Source of the DNA: JAAZKA01 sp034926225
GTDB taxonomy: Bacteria; Bacillota; Clostridia; Oscillospirales; QAMX01
Direction of reading: 5' to 3'
Length of the DNA stretch: 64,000 bases
Assembly: GCA_034926225.1 (NCBI GenBank)
Contig: JAYFRF010000010.1
Coordinates: 112,280-176,279, forward strand
Below, piece after piece: positions 16,563 to 25,814 of the stretch. Numbering within the stretch: the first letter of the stretch is position 1; each line of letters opens with the position of its first letter. The position numbers and the translations under genes were made by a program. The notes beneath the pieces were generated by a model. The model ran no database searches, was not told the origin of the DNA, and worked only from the letters and a program-made list of their open reading frames with translations.

Positions 16563-19163
16563 TTGAAGCTACTGGCGCTTGATGCAAACAGCCTTTTAAA
16601 CCGCGCGTTTTACGCTATCCGTCCTCTCTCCACGAAGAGCGGCGAGTATACCAATGCGATTTTTGGTTTCCTGACCAATTATTTTAAGCTGCTCACAGAC
16701 TGCTCGCCCGACGCCGTCTGTGCCTGCTTCGACGTCCATGCGCCAACCTTCCGCCATATGGAATTCGCCGATTATAAGGCCGGCCGCCGACCCTGCCCCG
16801 AGGAGCTCATCCCGCAGTTTGATCTTTTGAAGGATATCCTCGACGCGATGGGCGTCCCGTGCGCCGAGCTTCCCGGCTTCGAAGCCGACGACCTCCTCGG
16901 CACCATTTCCCGCGTCTGCGAGGATACCTCCGACTGGGAATGTGCCATCGTTACCGGAGACCGGGACAGCTTCCAATTGATCGGCGAGACGACCTCCGTC
17001 CGCCTGATCTCGACCAAGGAGGGCCGCCCCATTACGACGGTATATACTCCCGAGCTTCTGCGTGAGGTCTACGGCGTAACTCCGCCGCAGATGATCGAGG
17101 TCAAAGCCCTGATGGGCGACCCGTCCGACAACATTCCCGGGGTCGCCGGTATCGGTGAAAAGACCGCACTCGCCCTGATTAAGCAATTCGGCACGCTCGA
17201 CGGCGTCTACGAGAACCTTGACGACCCGTCGATAAAAAAAGGCGTCCGTGAAAAACTGATCGCCGGACGCGAATCCGCCTATATGAGCCGCGGCCTTGCC
17301 GAAATCGACCGCCATGCGCCGCTGCCTTTTACGCTTGACAGCTTAAAGCTCCGCCGGCCGGACAACACACGCCTGCTCGCTCTGTTTGAACGCCTTGAGC
17401 TGCGCAGATTTATCGCACAGCTCCATCTGCGGGAGATCGTCGCCGTAAAACCCGCCGAAACAGAACGCGTTTTTGATGAGCCGGCCGCCCCCGCCGTCCC
17501 ACAGCCGGACAAAACAGATACTGCTATCCTCGCAGACGCGGATCTGTCTGTGGTCGGCATCCTGAAAGATGAGAATTTTACCGTCCTCCGCGTCTCCGAT
17601 GCGGATTACCGGGAAAAGCTTGCCGCGCTCCTCGACCCCACCGTACCGAAGCTGACGCACGACGCAAAGCCGTGCTATCTCGCGGCGCTGAAACGCGGCA
17701 TCCTCTGCGGCGGCTTTATCGACGACACGGCCGTCGCGGCCTACCTCGGCGACCCGGGTGCGGACTGCACCCTTGCCGCCGCCGCCGAAAAGACCCTCGG
17801 GATCGCCGTACCCGCTCCGGACTGGGACGCGCTATTAACTCCCTACGGCGCGCCGCAGCAGGAACCCGTACTTTTGGCACAGCTCCGCGCGATGCTGTCC
17901 CTCCGACGCGCGCTCTGTGACAAGATCGGCGAGTGGGGGATGGAGCCGCTCTACCGGGAGCTAGAAATGCCCCTTACGCAGGTGCTTGCCAATATGCAAT
18001 CCCGCGGCTTCCTCGTCGATCGCGCGGCGCTGGCCGCGTACTCGGAACGCTTAGGGGCACGCCTGCGTGAGATCGAGGCCGAGGTCAAAGCCCTGACCGA
18101 CCGCGAGATCAATTTAAATTCCCCGAAGCAGCTCGGTGAGCTGTTATTTGATACGCTGGCACTCCCCGGCGGTAAGAAAACGAAAACCGGCTGGACGACC
18201 GATATCGAGGTGCTGGAATCCATTAAAAACGCCCATCCCATCATCCCGCTTATCATCGAATACCGCCAGTTATCCAAGCTGCGCGGCACCTACGCCGACG
18301 GATTGCCCCGCTTCATCTCACCCGCCGACGGACGCATCCATTCGAATTTTCAACAGCTCGTCACCGCGACGGGCAGACTATCTTCCACAGACCCCAATTT
18401 GCAGAACATCCCCGTGCGAAAATCGCTCGGCGCGGAGCTGCGGCGGATGTTTGTCGCACGCGATGGCTGCGCCTTAATCGACGCGGACTACTCCCAGATC
18501 GAGCTGCGCCTGCTTGCCCATATCGCACACGACGAAGCCCTGCTTGCGGCCTTCGCCCGCGGCGAGGACATCCACCGCGCTACCGCCGCCGCCGTTGCCG
18601 GCATTGCGCCCGAGGAGGTCACGCCCGCCCAAAGAAGCGCCGCGAAAGCCGTCAACTTCGGTATCGTCTACGGCATCTCGGACTACGCCCTTGCCGCAAG
18701 TCTCGGCATCTCCCGCGCCGAGGCTCGGGATTATATCGCACGTTATTTCGAACGCTATCCCGGCGTACACGCTTATATGGAGAACATCCGCCGTGAAGCC
18801 AAAGAGAAAGGCTATGTGACCACCTTATTCGGACGCCGCCGCGAACTCCCGCAACTGAAAAGCCCCAATCACAATATCCGCGCCTTCGGTGAACGGCTGG
18901 CGCTGAACACCCCGATTCAGGGGACGGCCGCCGATATCATCAAACACGCTATGCTGGGCGTCGAACGACGGTTGACGGATGAAAAGCTGGAGGCAAAGCT
19001 CATCCTGCAGGTACACGACGAACTGATCGTCGAGGCACCGAAATCGGAAACCGAAACCGTTATAAAGCTTCTCTGCGAGGAGATGGAACACGCCGCGTCG
19101 CTCGATGTGCGCCTGGTTGCCGAGGCGACGGCAGGGGAGACCTGGTATGATGCCAAAGGTTAA
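16563..19163 (+). CDS. polA: DNA polymerase I
   Basis: An 866-residue protein. The N-terminal 5'-3' exonuclease/flap domain (about 1-290) has LLALDANSLLNRAF, FEADDLLGTI and GDPSDNIPGVAGIGEKTA. A middle domain (about 300-480) lacks the 3'-5' exonuclease acidic motif (DTE), so proofreading is probably absent, as in Bacillus-type enzymes. The polymerase domain (about 490-866) has IDADYSQIELRLLAH, the O-helix RSAAKAVNFGIVYG, and the palm motif LQVHDELIVEAP. It acts in Okazaki fragment maturation and repair. The start is TTG, because the ATG 5 nt upstream reaches a stop after three codons. It overlaps rimI by 17 nt. Confidence 0.96.
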   Translation: MKLLALDANSLLNRAFYAIRPLSTKSGEYTNAIFGFLTNYFKLLTDCSPDAVCACFDVHAPTFRHMEFADYKAGRRPCPEELIPQFDLLKDILDAMGVPCAELPGFEADDLLGTISRVCEDTSDWECAIVTGDRDSFQLIGETTSVRLISTKEGRPITTVYTPELLREVYGVTPPQMIEVKALMGDPSDNIPGVAGIGEKTALALIKQFGTLDGVYENLDDPSIKKGVREKLIAGRESAYMSRGLAEIDRHAPLPFTLDSLKLRRPDNTRLLALFERLELRRFIAQLHLREIVAVKPAETERVFDEPAAPAVPQPDKTDTAILADADLSVVGILKDENFTVLRVSDADYREKLAALLDPTVPKLTHDAKPCYLAALKRGILCGGFIDDTAVAAYLGDPGADCTLAAAAEKTLGIAVPAPDWDALLTPYGAPQQEPVLLAQLRAMLSLRRALCDKIGEWGMEPLYRELEMPLTQVLANMQSRGFLVDRAALAAYSERLGARLREIEAEVKALTDREINLNSPKQLGELLFDTLALPGGKKTKTGWTTDIEVLESIKNAHPIIPLIIEYRQLSKLRGTYADGLPRFISPADGRIHSNFQQLVTATGRLSSTDPNLQNIPVRKSLGAELRRMFVARDGCALIDADYSQIELRLLAHIAHDEALLAAFARGEDIHRATAAAVAGIAPEEVTPAQRSAAKAVNFGIVYGISDYALAASLGISRAEARDYIARYFERYPGVHAYMENIRREAKEKGYVTTLFGRRRELPQLKSPNHNIRAFGERLALNTPIQGTAADIIKHAMLGVERRLTDEKLEAKLILQVHDELIVEAPKSETETVIKLLCEEMEHAASLDVRLVAEATAGETWYDAKG

Positions 19164-19620
19164 CGTTGCCACCGCAGGGTCGGAGATGCTGCCGGCTATC
19201 GCCACTCTGGAAGCCCGCTCCTTTGCCGTGCCATGGACCGAGTCGGAGCTTCGCGGCACCGCGGCTTCCCCGTTTACCGTCCTGCGCATCGCGTCGCTGG
19301 ACGGGCAGATCGCAGGCTACCTCTGCGCATCCGTCATTTTTGAGGAATCGGAGATCCTGCGTATCGCCGTCCTGCCCGAATGCCGCCGGATGGGGATTGC
19401 CCGTGCGCTGCTGCATCATTTTTTTGATGAATTCCCCCAAAACGCAACCTTTTTGGAAGTCCGCGCGTCCAATATACCGGCGTGTGCGCTTTATCAGAGT
19501 GAAGGATTTACCGAGACCGGCCTGCGCCGGAATTATTACGAACATCCGACGGAGGACGCCGTCTGCATGAGACGCGAATCCGCCGCACCGAAAGGAATCG
19601 AGCCAAATTGCGCATTTTAG
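19147..19620 (+). CDS. rimI: Ribosomal-protein S18 alanine N-acetyltransferase-type GNAT
   Basis: A 157-residue GNAT protein. The acetyl-CoA loop is seen in LRIAVLPECRRMGIARALL, followed by LEVRASNIPACALYQSEGF and the C-terminal RRNYYEHPTEDAVCMR, the RimI signature. RimI acetylates the N-terminus of S18 in Enterobacteria and is commonly encoded with the t6A genes. The ATG at 19147 (after GGGGAG) is preferred to a start 14 codons upstream that would run further into polA. It overlaps polA by 17 nt and tsaD by 13 nt, so translation is probably coupled. Confidence 0.88.
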   Translation: MMPKVNVATAGSEMLPAIATLEARSFAVPWTESELRGTAASPFTVLRIASLDGQIAGYLCASVIFEESEILRIAVLPECRRMGIARALLHHFFDEFPQNATFLEVRASNIPACALYQSEGFTETGLRRNYYEHPTEDAVCMRRESAAPKGIEPNCAF

Positions 19621-20630
19621 CCATCGAAAGCTCCTGCGACGAAACGGCGGCCTCCGTTTCGCTCGATGGGAGAACCATTCTCTCCAATGTTGTCCTCTCG
19701 CAGGCCGATATGCACGCTGTTTTCGGCGGCGTTGTCCCCGAGATCGCTTCCCGGCGCCATGTCGAGGGCATCGTCGGTGTCGTGGAAGAAGCCCTGCGTA
19801 AGGCCGATACCCGCCCCGAAGACCTGGACGCCATCGGCGTAACCTACGCCCCGGGACTGATCGGCGCGCTCCTCGTCGGCGTCAACTTCGCCAAAGCCTA
19901 CGCCCTTGCGCGCGGGCTGCCCCTCATCCCGGTACATCACATGCGCGGGCATATCTCCGTCAACTATATCGCTTTCCCCGAATTGGAGCCGCCGTTTTGT
20001 TGTCTCGTTGTCTCCGGCGGTCATTCCCTCATCGTTGATGTACGCGGCTACACCGATATGCGCATCTTAGGAACCACGCGCGACGACGCGGCGGGGGAGG
20101 CTTTTGATAAGGCGGCGCGCGTGCTCGGTCTGCCTTACCCCGGCGGACTGGAAATCGACAAGCTTGCCAAAGCCGGCGACCCGCATGCCTATAAGCTCCC
20201 CCGTGCCCATGTAGACGACGCCCCCCTCGACTTCTCCTTCTCTGGGCTTAAAACCGCTGTGCGCAATACCGCGCATAACGCGGCTCAACGTGGCGTACCT
20301 CTCGACGCTCCCGGACTTGCCGCGTCCTTTTGCGAAGCCGTCGCGGATATCCTCGTCCCCCGCGCCGTGGAAGGGGCGAGGGTCTGCGGCAGAAACAAGC
20401 TCTGCGTCGCCGGCGGCGTCGCGGCTAACTCCGTCCTCCGTAAACGTCTTGAACGGGAAGCTGCGGACGCCGGTCTTACGCTCTATCTCCCGCCCGCGTC
20501 TCTCTGCGGCGACAACGGCGCGATGATCGCCTGTCAGGCGTACTATGAGTACCTTGCCGGTACCCGCGCGGACGCTTCTCTCAACGCTCGCGCAACTTTG
20601 CCCATCAGCACGAATTTTATACCCGGATAA
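19608..20630 (+). CDS. tsaD: tRNA N6-adenosine threonylcarbamoyltransferase
   Basis: A 340-residue ASKHA-fold protein. It has LAIESSCDETAASV at the start, the metal-binding PVHHMRGH (HxxxH), LVVSGGHS, and DAAGEAFDKAARVLGLPYPGG. It transfers threonylcarbamoyl to A37 of ANN-decoding tRNAs with TsaB and TsaE, which are not in this window. The start is TTG inside the end of rimI. Last gene of the polA-rimI-tsaD unit. Confidence 0.96.
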   Translation: MRILAIESSCDETAASVSLDGRTILSNVVLSQADMHAVFGGVVPEIASRRHVEGIVGVVEEALRKADTRPEDLDAIGVTYAPGLIGALLVGVNFAKAYALARGLPLIPVHHMRGHISVNYIAFPELEPPFCCLVVSGGHSLIVDVRGYTDMRILGTTRDDAAGEAFDKAARVLGLPYPGGLEIDKLAKAGDPHAYKLPRAHVDDAPLDFSFSGLKTAVRNTAHNAAQRGVPLDAPGLAASFCEAVADILVPRAVEGARVCGRNKLCVAGGVAANSVLRKRLEREAADAGLTLYLPPASLCGDNGAMIACQAYYEYLAGTRADASLNARATLPISTNFIPG

Positions 20631-20737
20631 ATGTGACGATCCTTCGCAACAAGGCCAAAATCAGAGCCGAATTTACAAGCAGTATTCATTATCACCCCCA
20701 ATCCCGTTTTATGTCAAATGAGATCCCGCAAGCGTTT

Positions 20738-20849
20738 GGGGAGAACTTTGGGGATAATGGGGAAACCTGAATTTTTAATCCGTTTAAAATGGCCTGTTTC
20801 ACTCAAAAATTGCAAGAACCCATGGGGAAAACTCTGGGGAAAATGGGGA
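20738..20849. repeat. Two-copy G-rich direct repeat upstream of the MATE gene
   Basis: Two 26-bp copies, at 20738-20763 and 20824-20849, match at 23 of 26 positions; each is built of three TGGGGA-like units. They lie 86 bp apart (start to start) in the ~300-bp gap between tsaD and the MATE gene, which holds nothing else I recognise. The repeats could be paired operator sites or degenerate remnants. Confidence 0.6.
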
Positions 20850-20930
20850 TAACATTTCGTCAACCCCAAGACAGAACCTCAATTACGTCAACTTATCCAT
20901 ATTATGCGCCGGTAGGAGGAAAGCCTCTTG

Positions 20931-22280
20931 ATGACACGCAGGCCGTTTGGAGTCTTGCGCGAAGTGTTCTGCCAAAAAAGCGTTATCCGGCTGTACTTAC
21001 CCATCCTCGCCGAACAGGCCATGAATACTTTCGTCGGTTTTATCGCAACCGTGATGGTCGGGCATGCCGGTTCCGTCGCCATTTCCGCTGTCGGTGTCGT
21101 TAATTCCATCAACAACGTCATCGTCAATACCCTCATTTCCGTTTCCTCCGGAGTCGCCGCCGTGACCGCACAGTATATCGGCGCGCAGAAACAGAAAGAG
21201 GCTTCCGATTCCGTCGCTCAGTTTGCATGTATGACGGTCCTCGTCTCCTGCGGCATCGCCTTAGGGTTGCTCCTATTCGCAAAGCAGCTCCTCGGCGGTC
21301 TGTTTGGCTCCGCCGAACAGACTGTCCTCGACGGTGCGCGTATCTATCTCTTCGCGAGCGCTCTGTCCGTCCCGTTTGCCGCCGTGACCGCCATCCTCTC
21401 CGCAACGCTTCGCGGCTGTGGTAACAGCCGGGTGCCGATGATGGCGGCGCTGCTCATCAACATCGTCAACACCGGTGTCTGTGCGATCACCATCTACGGC
21501 TTCGAAATGGGTGTCCTCGGTGCGGCGATCGGCCTTTTGGCGGCACGCGTCCTCGGCGCCGTGATGCTCCTGATTCTCATGTTCCGTCCCGATTTTACAC
21601 TCCCCCTGCGAAAATTCTTCCCCATCCGCTGGAGCGATATTAAGCCCATCTTTTCCATCGGTATCCCGATGGGACTCGATACCGCGATGTTCAACGGCGG
21701 AAAGCTTCTGGTGCAGGTCTTTATGTCCGATATGGGTACCGCCGTCATAGCCGCAAACTCCGTCGTCAACTCCGTTATTTCCCTCATCGAAATTCCCGGC
21801 AACGCCATGTGTCTGCTCACGATCACCCTCGTGGGCTTTGCCGTCGGCGCGCACGACTACGCCGCCGCACGAAAACACGGCTGGTATACAACCCTCGCCG
21901 CGTTTCTCCTGCAGCTGATTCTCTGCATTCCGATGTGGTTCCTGACGCCCGCTGTCGTGCGTATTTTCACCGAGGATCCCGCCGTTATCCCGATCTCCAT
22001 AACCGTCTGCCGGTCGTTTATCCTCGCTATTCCGTTATGGACGACTTCGTTTGTCATCCCCTCCGCGCTCCGTACGGCGGGGGATGTGCGGTATACCGTG
22101 ACTTCCTCGCTGATTATCATGTGGGGTGTGCGCGTATTGCTTTCATGGGTCTTCGGCGTTGTGATGGACGGCGGTCTTTTGGGCATCTGGATCGCACTTT
22201 ATGTCGATTGGGTTGTCCGAACCGCGTTGTTTGTCCCCAGATTGCGCTCACGGCGCTGGGAAAACCGGGCAGTCACCTGA
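20931..22280 (+). CDS. MATE-family efflux transporter
   Basis: A 449-residue protein with about 12 transmembrane segments arranged as two six-helix bundles. YLPILAEQAMNTFVGFIATVMVGHAG is the typical first-helix motif, and IFSIGIPMGLDTAMFNGGKLLVQ opens the second half. MATE proteins export cationic drugs and metabolites using Na+ or H+ gradients; the substrate is unknown. AGGAGGA at 20914-20920 supports the ATG at 20931 (a TTG one codon earlier is also possible). Stand-alone unit. Confidence 0.92.
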   Translation: MTRRPFGVLREVFCQKSVIRLYLPILAEQAMNTFVGFIATVMVGHAGSVAISAVGVVNSINNVIVNTLISVSSGVAAVTAQYIGAQKQKEASDSVAQFACMTVLVSCGIALGLLLFAKQLLGGLFGSAEQTVLDGARIYLFASALSVPFAAVTAILSATLRGCGNSRVPMMAALLINIVNTGVCAITIYGFEMGVLGAAIGLLAARVLGAVMLLILMFRPDFTLPLRKFFPIRWSDIKPIFSIGIPMGLDTAMFNGGKLLVQVFMSDMGTAVIAANSVVNSVISLIEIPGNAMCLLTITLVGFAVGAHDYAAARKHGWYTTLAAFLLQLILCIPMWFLTPAVVRIFTEDPAVIPISITVCRSFILAIPLWTTSFVIPSALRTAGDVRYTVTSSLIIMWGVRVLLSWVFGVVMDGGLLGIWIALYVDWVVRTALFVPRLRSRRWENRAVT

Positions 22281-22317
22281 ATGATGATGAATTTTTGTTA
22301 ATATACGCGAATTCCCC

Positions 22318-22346
22318 TTGCAAAAATACGCAAGGTGCGTTATACT
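22318..22346 (+). promoter_or_regulatory. Promoter for the small lipoprotein gene
   Basis: TTGCAA (22318-22323), a 17-nt spacer, TATACT (22341-22346). Confidence 0.7.
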
Positions 22347-22380
22347 AATATTCGCTATTCGCAAAAAGTGAGGTATCCGC

Positions 22381-23070
22381 ATGAAAAAGGCTCTCTGCTT
22401 CGCACTCGCAATGGTCGCGCTGCTCTCGCTCGCGGCTTGTGACAACGGAGGCTCTTCCGTACAAACGACTTCGACAACGACTCCCGCTTTTTCAACCCCT
22501 GCTGCCGATGTCAATGCCTCCGATGCACTTGCGTCGTTTTTTAATAACGATATGGACAACCGTCTGGCCGCCATGTCCGGCGTGCTGTATTCCTTCGCTT
22601 GCGCTGTACAGGATTACCCGGACGTGATCGCCAATGTCCCGGACGAAAACTTCGGCTGGACCTATTTTTATAACATGCTCGTCTATAACGGCATTACCTG
22701 CGACGGTGTAACCGCGACCAAGGATGGCTTCACCATATCCGCTGCCGCCTTTGAAAAGCTCCAGCGCGATACCCTCGGCGGCGCTGTCTGGAAGACAGTC
22801 TCCCCCGATCTTGCGGAATATGTGACCTACAACGAGGACAAGGAAATCTATACCGTGAAATCGGGCCGGGAAACAAAACTCGGCGCCTATATCGAGAAGG
22901 TGACCTATCGTGAGGACGCATCCTGCGCGGAGCTGACTGTCGCCGTGTACGATACCGCCGCCGGGTCCGATCTCGGTTCGGCTGTCGTAGGCCGTTATTA
23001 TATTGACCTGCGCGCCCATGAAGAATCCGCCTACGGATATATCATCGCGGCGTTTTCGCGGGCTGAATAA
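22381..23070 (+). CDS. Hypothetical lipoprotein
   Basis: A 229-residue protein with a lipoprotein signal peptide (ALAMVALLSLAAC) and a short Ser/Thr-rich linker. The rest is a soluble domain of about 190 residues with no motif I recognise. The lipobox Cys places it on the outer face of the membrane. GAGGT precedes the ATG. It is a single-gene unit with its own promoter and terminator; neighbours give no functional clue. Confidence 0.85.
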   Translation: MKKALCFALAMVALLSLAACDNGGSSVQTTSTTTPAFSTPAADVNASDALASFFNNDMDNRLAAMSGVLYSFACAVQDYPDVIANVPDENFGWTYFYNMLVYNGITCDGVTATKDGFTISAAAFEKLQRDTLGGAVWKTVSPDLAEYVTYNEDKEIYTVKSGRETKLGAYIEKVTYREDASCAELTVAVYDTAAGSDLGSAVVGRYYIDLRAHEESAYGYIIAAFSRAE

Positions 23071-23095
23071 AGATATCGGTTAACGGATGAAATTC

Positions 23096-23132
23096 GCCCG
23101 CCTTCTTCGTCGTATGCACATCGAAGGCGGGC
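23096..23132 (+). terminator. Intrinsic terminator after the lipoprotein gene
   Basis: GCCCGCCTTC (23096-23105) pairs perfectly with GAAGGCGGGC (23123-23132), followed by TATTATTTT. Confidence 0.85.
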
Positions 23133-23222
23133 TATTATTTTGGGTTTTCCCCTTTATAACCATACATTTACCGGCGTTATTTGTATTTTTGGTGAATAAT
23201 TCATTATTTTTACAGATTGCCC

Positions 23223-23251
23223 TTGTCTAATCGGTCAAAACGGTGTATAAT
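23223..23251 (+). promoter_or_regulatory. Promoter for the MinD-like gene
   Basis: TTGTCT (23223-23228), a 17-nt spacer, TATAAT (23246-23251). Confidence 0.65.
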
Positions 23252-23297
23252 AAATATGTCATGGCCCAAAGTACGATGAAAAGCGGGCTCTATACGT

Positions 23298-24038
23298 ATG
23301 GAATGTATTGTAATCGCTTCCGGTAAGGGCGGTACCGGCAAAACGACCGTTACCGCGGGGGTCGGCGCGGCTCTTGCCGCACGCGGACTCTCCTGTCTCG
23401 TCATTGATGCCGACGTCGGTGTGCGCTCTCTCGATCTGACGCTCGGTATGTACGACAACGCCCTGTTCGATTTTACAGACGTTGCCGAAAACCGTGCCGA
23501 GCTTTCCGACGCTGTCGCCGAACATCCCGCACGCAGAGGGCTCTTTCTCCTCACAGCGCCGCTCTCTCCACAGGGGATTGCTCCCGACGCCCTCCGCCGT
23601 GTCACCGACGCGGCAATGCATGCCGGCTGCTATGACTTCGTTTTAATGGATGCCCCTGCCGGTCTCGGCGTCGATTTCCGACGCGCCGCATATGCCGCCG
23701 ATCGGGCGATCGTCGTTTCGACCCCCGATATTATCAGTCTCCGCAGCGCCGACCGTACTGCAGCCCTTCTCGAGGAAATCGGTTTCGATCACTATAGGCT
23801 CATCGTCAATCGCGTCCGCCCGAAAATGATCGCCCGCAACAATACCCCGAACATCGACGACGCAATGGATATGGCGGGGCTCCCTCTCCTCGGCGTTGTT
23901 CCCGAGGACGAAACCGTGCTCATCTGCGGTGCGCTCGGTCAGCTTCTGCCTCCGCACGCCCTCGCTGCGCGTGCGTTTACCAATATCGCCGCGCGTCTCG
24001 ATGCCCAGGAGGTACCGCTCCTGAAGCTGCGCGGGTAA
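23298..24038 (+). CDS. MinD/ParA-family ATPase
   Basis: A 246-residue deviant-Walker ATPase. IASGKGGTGKTT is the Walker A with the signature lysine, VIDADVGVRSLDLTLG the switch region, and DFVLMDAPAG the Walker B. Overall it resembles MinD most. Two things argue against calling it minD outright: the C-terminus (EVPLLKLRG) lacks the amphipathic membrane-targeting helix of MinD, and no minC or minE lies nearby. It may be a MinD paralogue with another cargo. The Shine-Dalgarno is weak. mgsA starts 62 nt downstream. Confidence 0.8.
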   Translation: MECIVIASGKGGTGKTTVTAGVGAALAARGLSCLVIDADVGVRSLDLTLGMYDNALFDFTDVAENRAELSDAVAEHPARRGLFLLTAPLSPQGIAPDALRRVTDAAMHAGCYDFVLMDAPAGLGVDFRRAAYAADRAIVVSTPDIISLRSADRTAALLEEIGFDHYRLIVNRVRPKMIARNNTPNIDDAMDMAGLPLLGVVPEDETVLICGALGQLLPPHALAARAFTNIAARLDAQEVPLLKLRG

Positions 24039-24100
24039 GTTTACGAAAAAAATCCTTTCAATACACACCTCAACTCATACGAAAGAGGGAATCTGATTAT

Positions 24101-24526
24101 ATGAACATTGCCCTGATTGCGCATGATAAGAAAAAAGAATTAATGGTGCAGTTCTGCATGGCGTATTGCGGTATCCTGTCGAAGCATACGCTCTGCGCGA
24201 CTGGCACGACGGGGAAGCTCGTCAGCGAAGCCACCGGGCTGAAAATTGACCGCTTTCTCTCCGGCGCACAGGGCGGCGATCAGCAAATCGGCGCCCGCGT
24301 CGCCTACAACGAAATCGATATGGTCATCTTCCTCAGCGACCCGATGTCCCCGCCCGGAACAGAGTGCGACGTCCATGCGCTGCAGCGGCTCTGCGATCTC
24401 CACTCTATCCCGATCGCGACCAACATCGCTACCGCTGAAATGCTCGTCCTCGGGCTTGACCGCGGCGACCTCTCCTGGCGTGACATCGTCAATCCCAAAC
24501 GTCCCGCGAGACCGCGGAATTATTAA
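24101..24526 (+). CDS. mgsA: Methylglyoxal synthase
   Basis: A 141-residue protein with the full MgsA pattern: IALIAHDKKKELMV, ATGTTGKLVSEATGL (phosphate-binding), GAQGGDQQIGARVA with the catalytic Asp, and FLSDPMSPPGTECDVHAL. It converts dihydroxyacetone phosphate to methylglyoxal plus phosphate, a bypass used when phosphate is limiting or sugar phosphates build up. The cytoplasmic enzyme is normally a homohexamer. GAGGGA lies upstream of the ATG. hisS follows after 10 nt. Confidence 0.96.
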   Translation: MNIALIAHDKKKELMVQFCMAYCGILSKHTLCATGTTGKLVSEATGLKIDRFLSGAQGGDQQIGARVAYNEIDMVIFLSDPMSPPGTECDVHALQRLCDLHSIPIATNIATAEMLVLGLDRGDLSWRDIVNPKRPARPRNY

Positions 24527-24536
24527 GGTGATAAAT

Positions 24537-25787
24537 ATGATACAAGCCCCCAAAGGCACCTATGACGTGCTACCCGAGGATTCCTACAAGTGGCAGTATC
24601 TCGAACGTATCCTCCGCGATACCGCCAAAACCTTCGGCTACCGCGAGATCCGCTTTCCCATGTTCGAGCATACCGAGTTATTTATCCGCGGCGTCGGTGA
24701 TACCACCGACGTCGTTCAAAAGGAGATGTATACCTTCACCGACAAGGGAGGCCGCTCCATCTCCCTGCGCCCTGAAGGCACCGCCTCCGTCGTCCGTGCG
24801 ATGATCGAGCACGGCGGCTTTAACGGCGCGCTTCCTGTCAAATGTTATTATATCGCGCCGAATTTTCGCTACGAGAAGCCCCAGGCCGGCCGTTATCGTC
24901 AGCATAATCAGTTCGGCGTCGAATGCTTTGGCGCAAAGTCCCCCTCCGCTAACGCCGAGGTGATCTCTCTTGCCGATACCTTCCTAAAACGCCTCGGCAT
25001 CCGTGACATCACCGCCCACATCAACTCCATCGGCTGCCCCAACTGCCGTCCGAAGTACTATGAAGCGCTTAAAGCTTACTTCGAACAGTATAAGGATCAG
25101 CTTTGCCCCACCTGCCTCGAGCGCCTCGACCGCAATCCCATGCGCCTGCTCGATTGCAAAAGCCCCGTCTGCTCCGAAATCGCTAAAGACGCGCCCAGAA
25201 CCATCGATTACCTCTGTGATGACTGCAAAACGGACTTTGACGAGACCTTAAAGCTTCTCTCCCGCATGGGCGTCGATTATCAGATCGATTCCGGTATCGT
25301 CCGCGGGCTCGATTACTACACAGGCCCCGTCTTCGAGTTTATCGCGAGCGGCATCGGCGCCCAGGGAACCGTCTGCGGCGGCGGCCGCTACGACGGTCTC
25401 GTCGAGCAGCTTGGCGGCAAGCCGACTCCCGCGCTGGGCTTTGGCTCCGGGATGGAACGCCTGCTCCTCGTGATGGAGCAGCTCGGTGTGCCGATCCCCG
25501 GCGCCGAAACCATCGACGTGTATGTCGCGACCACCGGTAAAGATGCCGGCGACGCCGCACAGAAGCTGATTCTCGAGCTGCGCCGCATGGGAATCTCCGC
25601 CGAACGGGATCTGTGCGACCGTTCCCTCAAAGCGCAGATGAAGTACGCCGACAAGATCGGCGCGCGCTATACCATGGTCATCGGCGACGATGAGCTTGCG
25701 GCCGGTACCGCGAACCTCAAAAATATGCAGACCGGCGAACAAATCCCCTGCGTTCTCTCCGCCGCCACCATCGAAGCGGTGCTATAA
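24537..25787 (+). CDS. hisS: Histidine--tRNA ligase
   Basis: A 416-residue class II aminoacyl-tRNA synthetase. It starts with APKGTYDVLP, has motif 2 in YYIAPNFRYEKPQAGRYRQ followed by FGVECFG, the histidine-binding VRGLDYYTGPVFEF, and motif 3 in ALGFGSGMERLLL. The C-terminal ~90 residues are the anticodon-binding domain. The ATG at 24537 has AAGGTG 6 nt upstream; the longer reading frame to the left is an artefact inside mgsA. It is followed by aspS, the usual Firmicute pairing. Confidence 0.97.
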   Translation: MIQAPKGTYDVLPEDSYKWQYLERILRDTAKTFGYREIRFPMFEHTELFIRGVGDTTDVVQKEMYTFTDKGGRSISLRPEGTASVVRAMIEHGGFNGALPVKCYYIAPNFRYEKPQAGRYRQHNQFGVECFGAKSPSANAEVISLADTFLKRLGIRDITAHINSIGCPNCRPKYYEALKAYFEQYKDQLCPTCLERLDRNPMRLLDCKSPVCSEIAKDAPRTIDYLCDDCKTDFDETLKLLSRMGVDYQIDSGIVRGLDYYTGPVFEFIASGIGAQGTVCGGGRYDGLVEQLGGKPTPALGFGSGMERLLLVMEQLGVPIPGAETIDVYVATTGKDAGDAAQKLILELRRMGISAERDLCDRSLKAQMKYADKIGARYTMVIGDDELAAGTANLKNMQTGEQIPCVLSAATIEAVL

Positions 25788-25814
25788 ACATACATTCAAA
25801 GGACTGGATCGATT

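Noticed and set aside
20738..20849. TTATCCCC-like blocks (minus strand) as DnaA boxes of an origin.
   Set aside because: They do not match TTATCCACA, there is no dnaA or dnaN nearby, and the blocks are arranged as G-rich direct repeats.
24246..24536. An N-terminal extension of hisS of 97 codons.
   Set aside because: It lies inside mgsA in another frame; the conserved HisRS start APKGTYDVLP follows the ATG at 24537.
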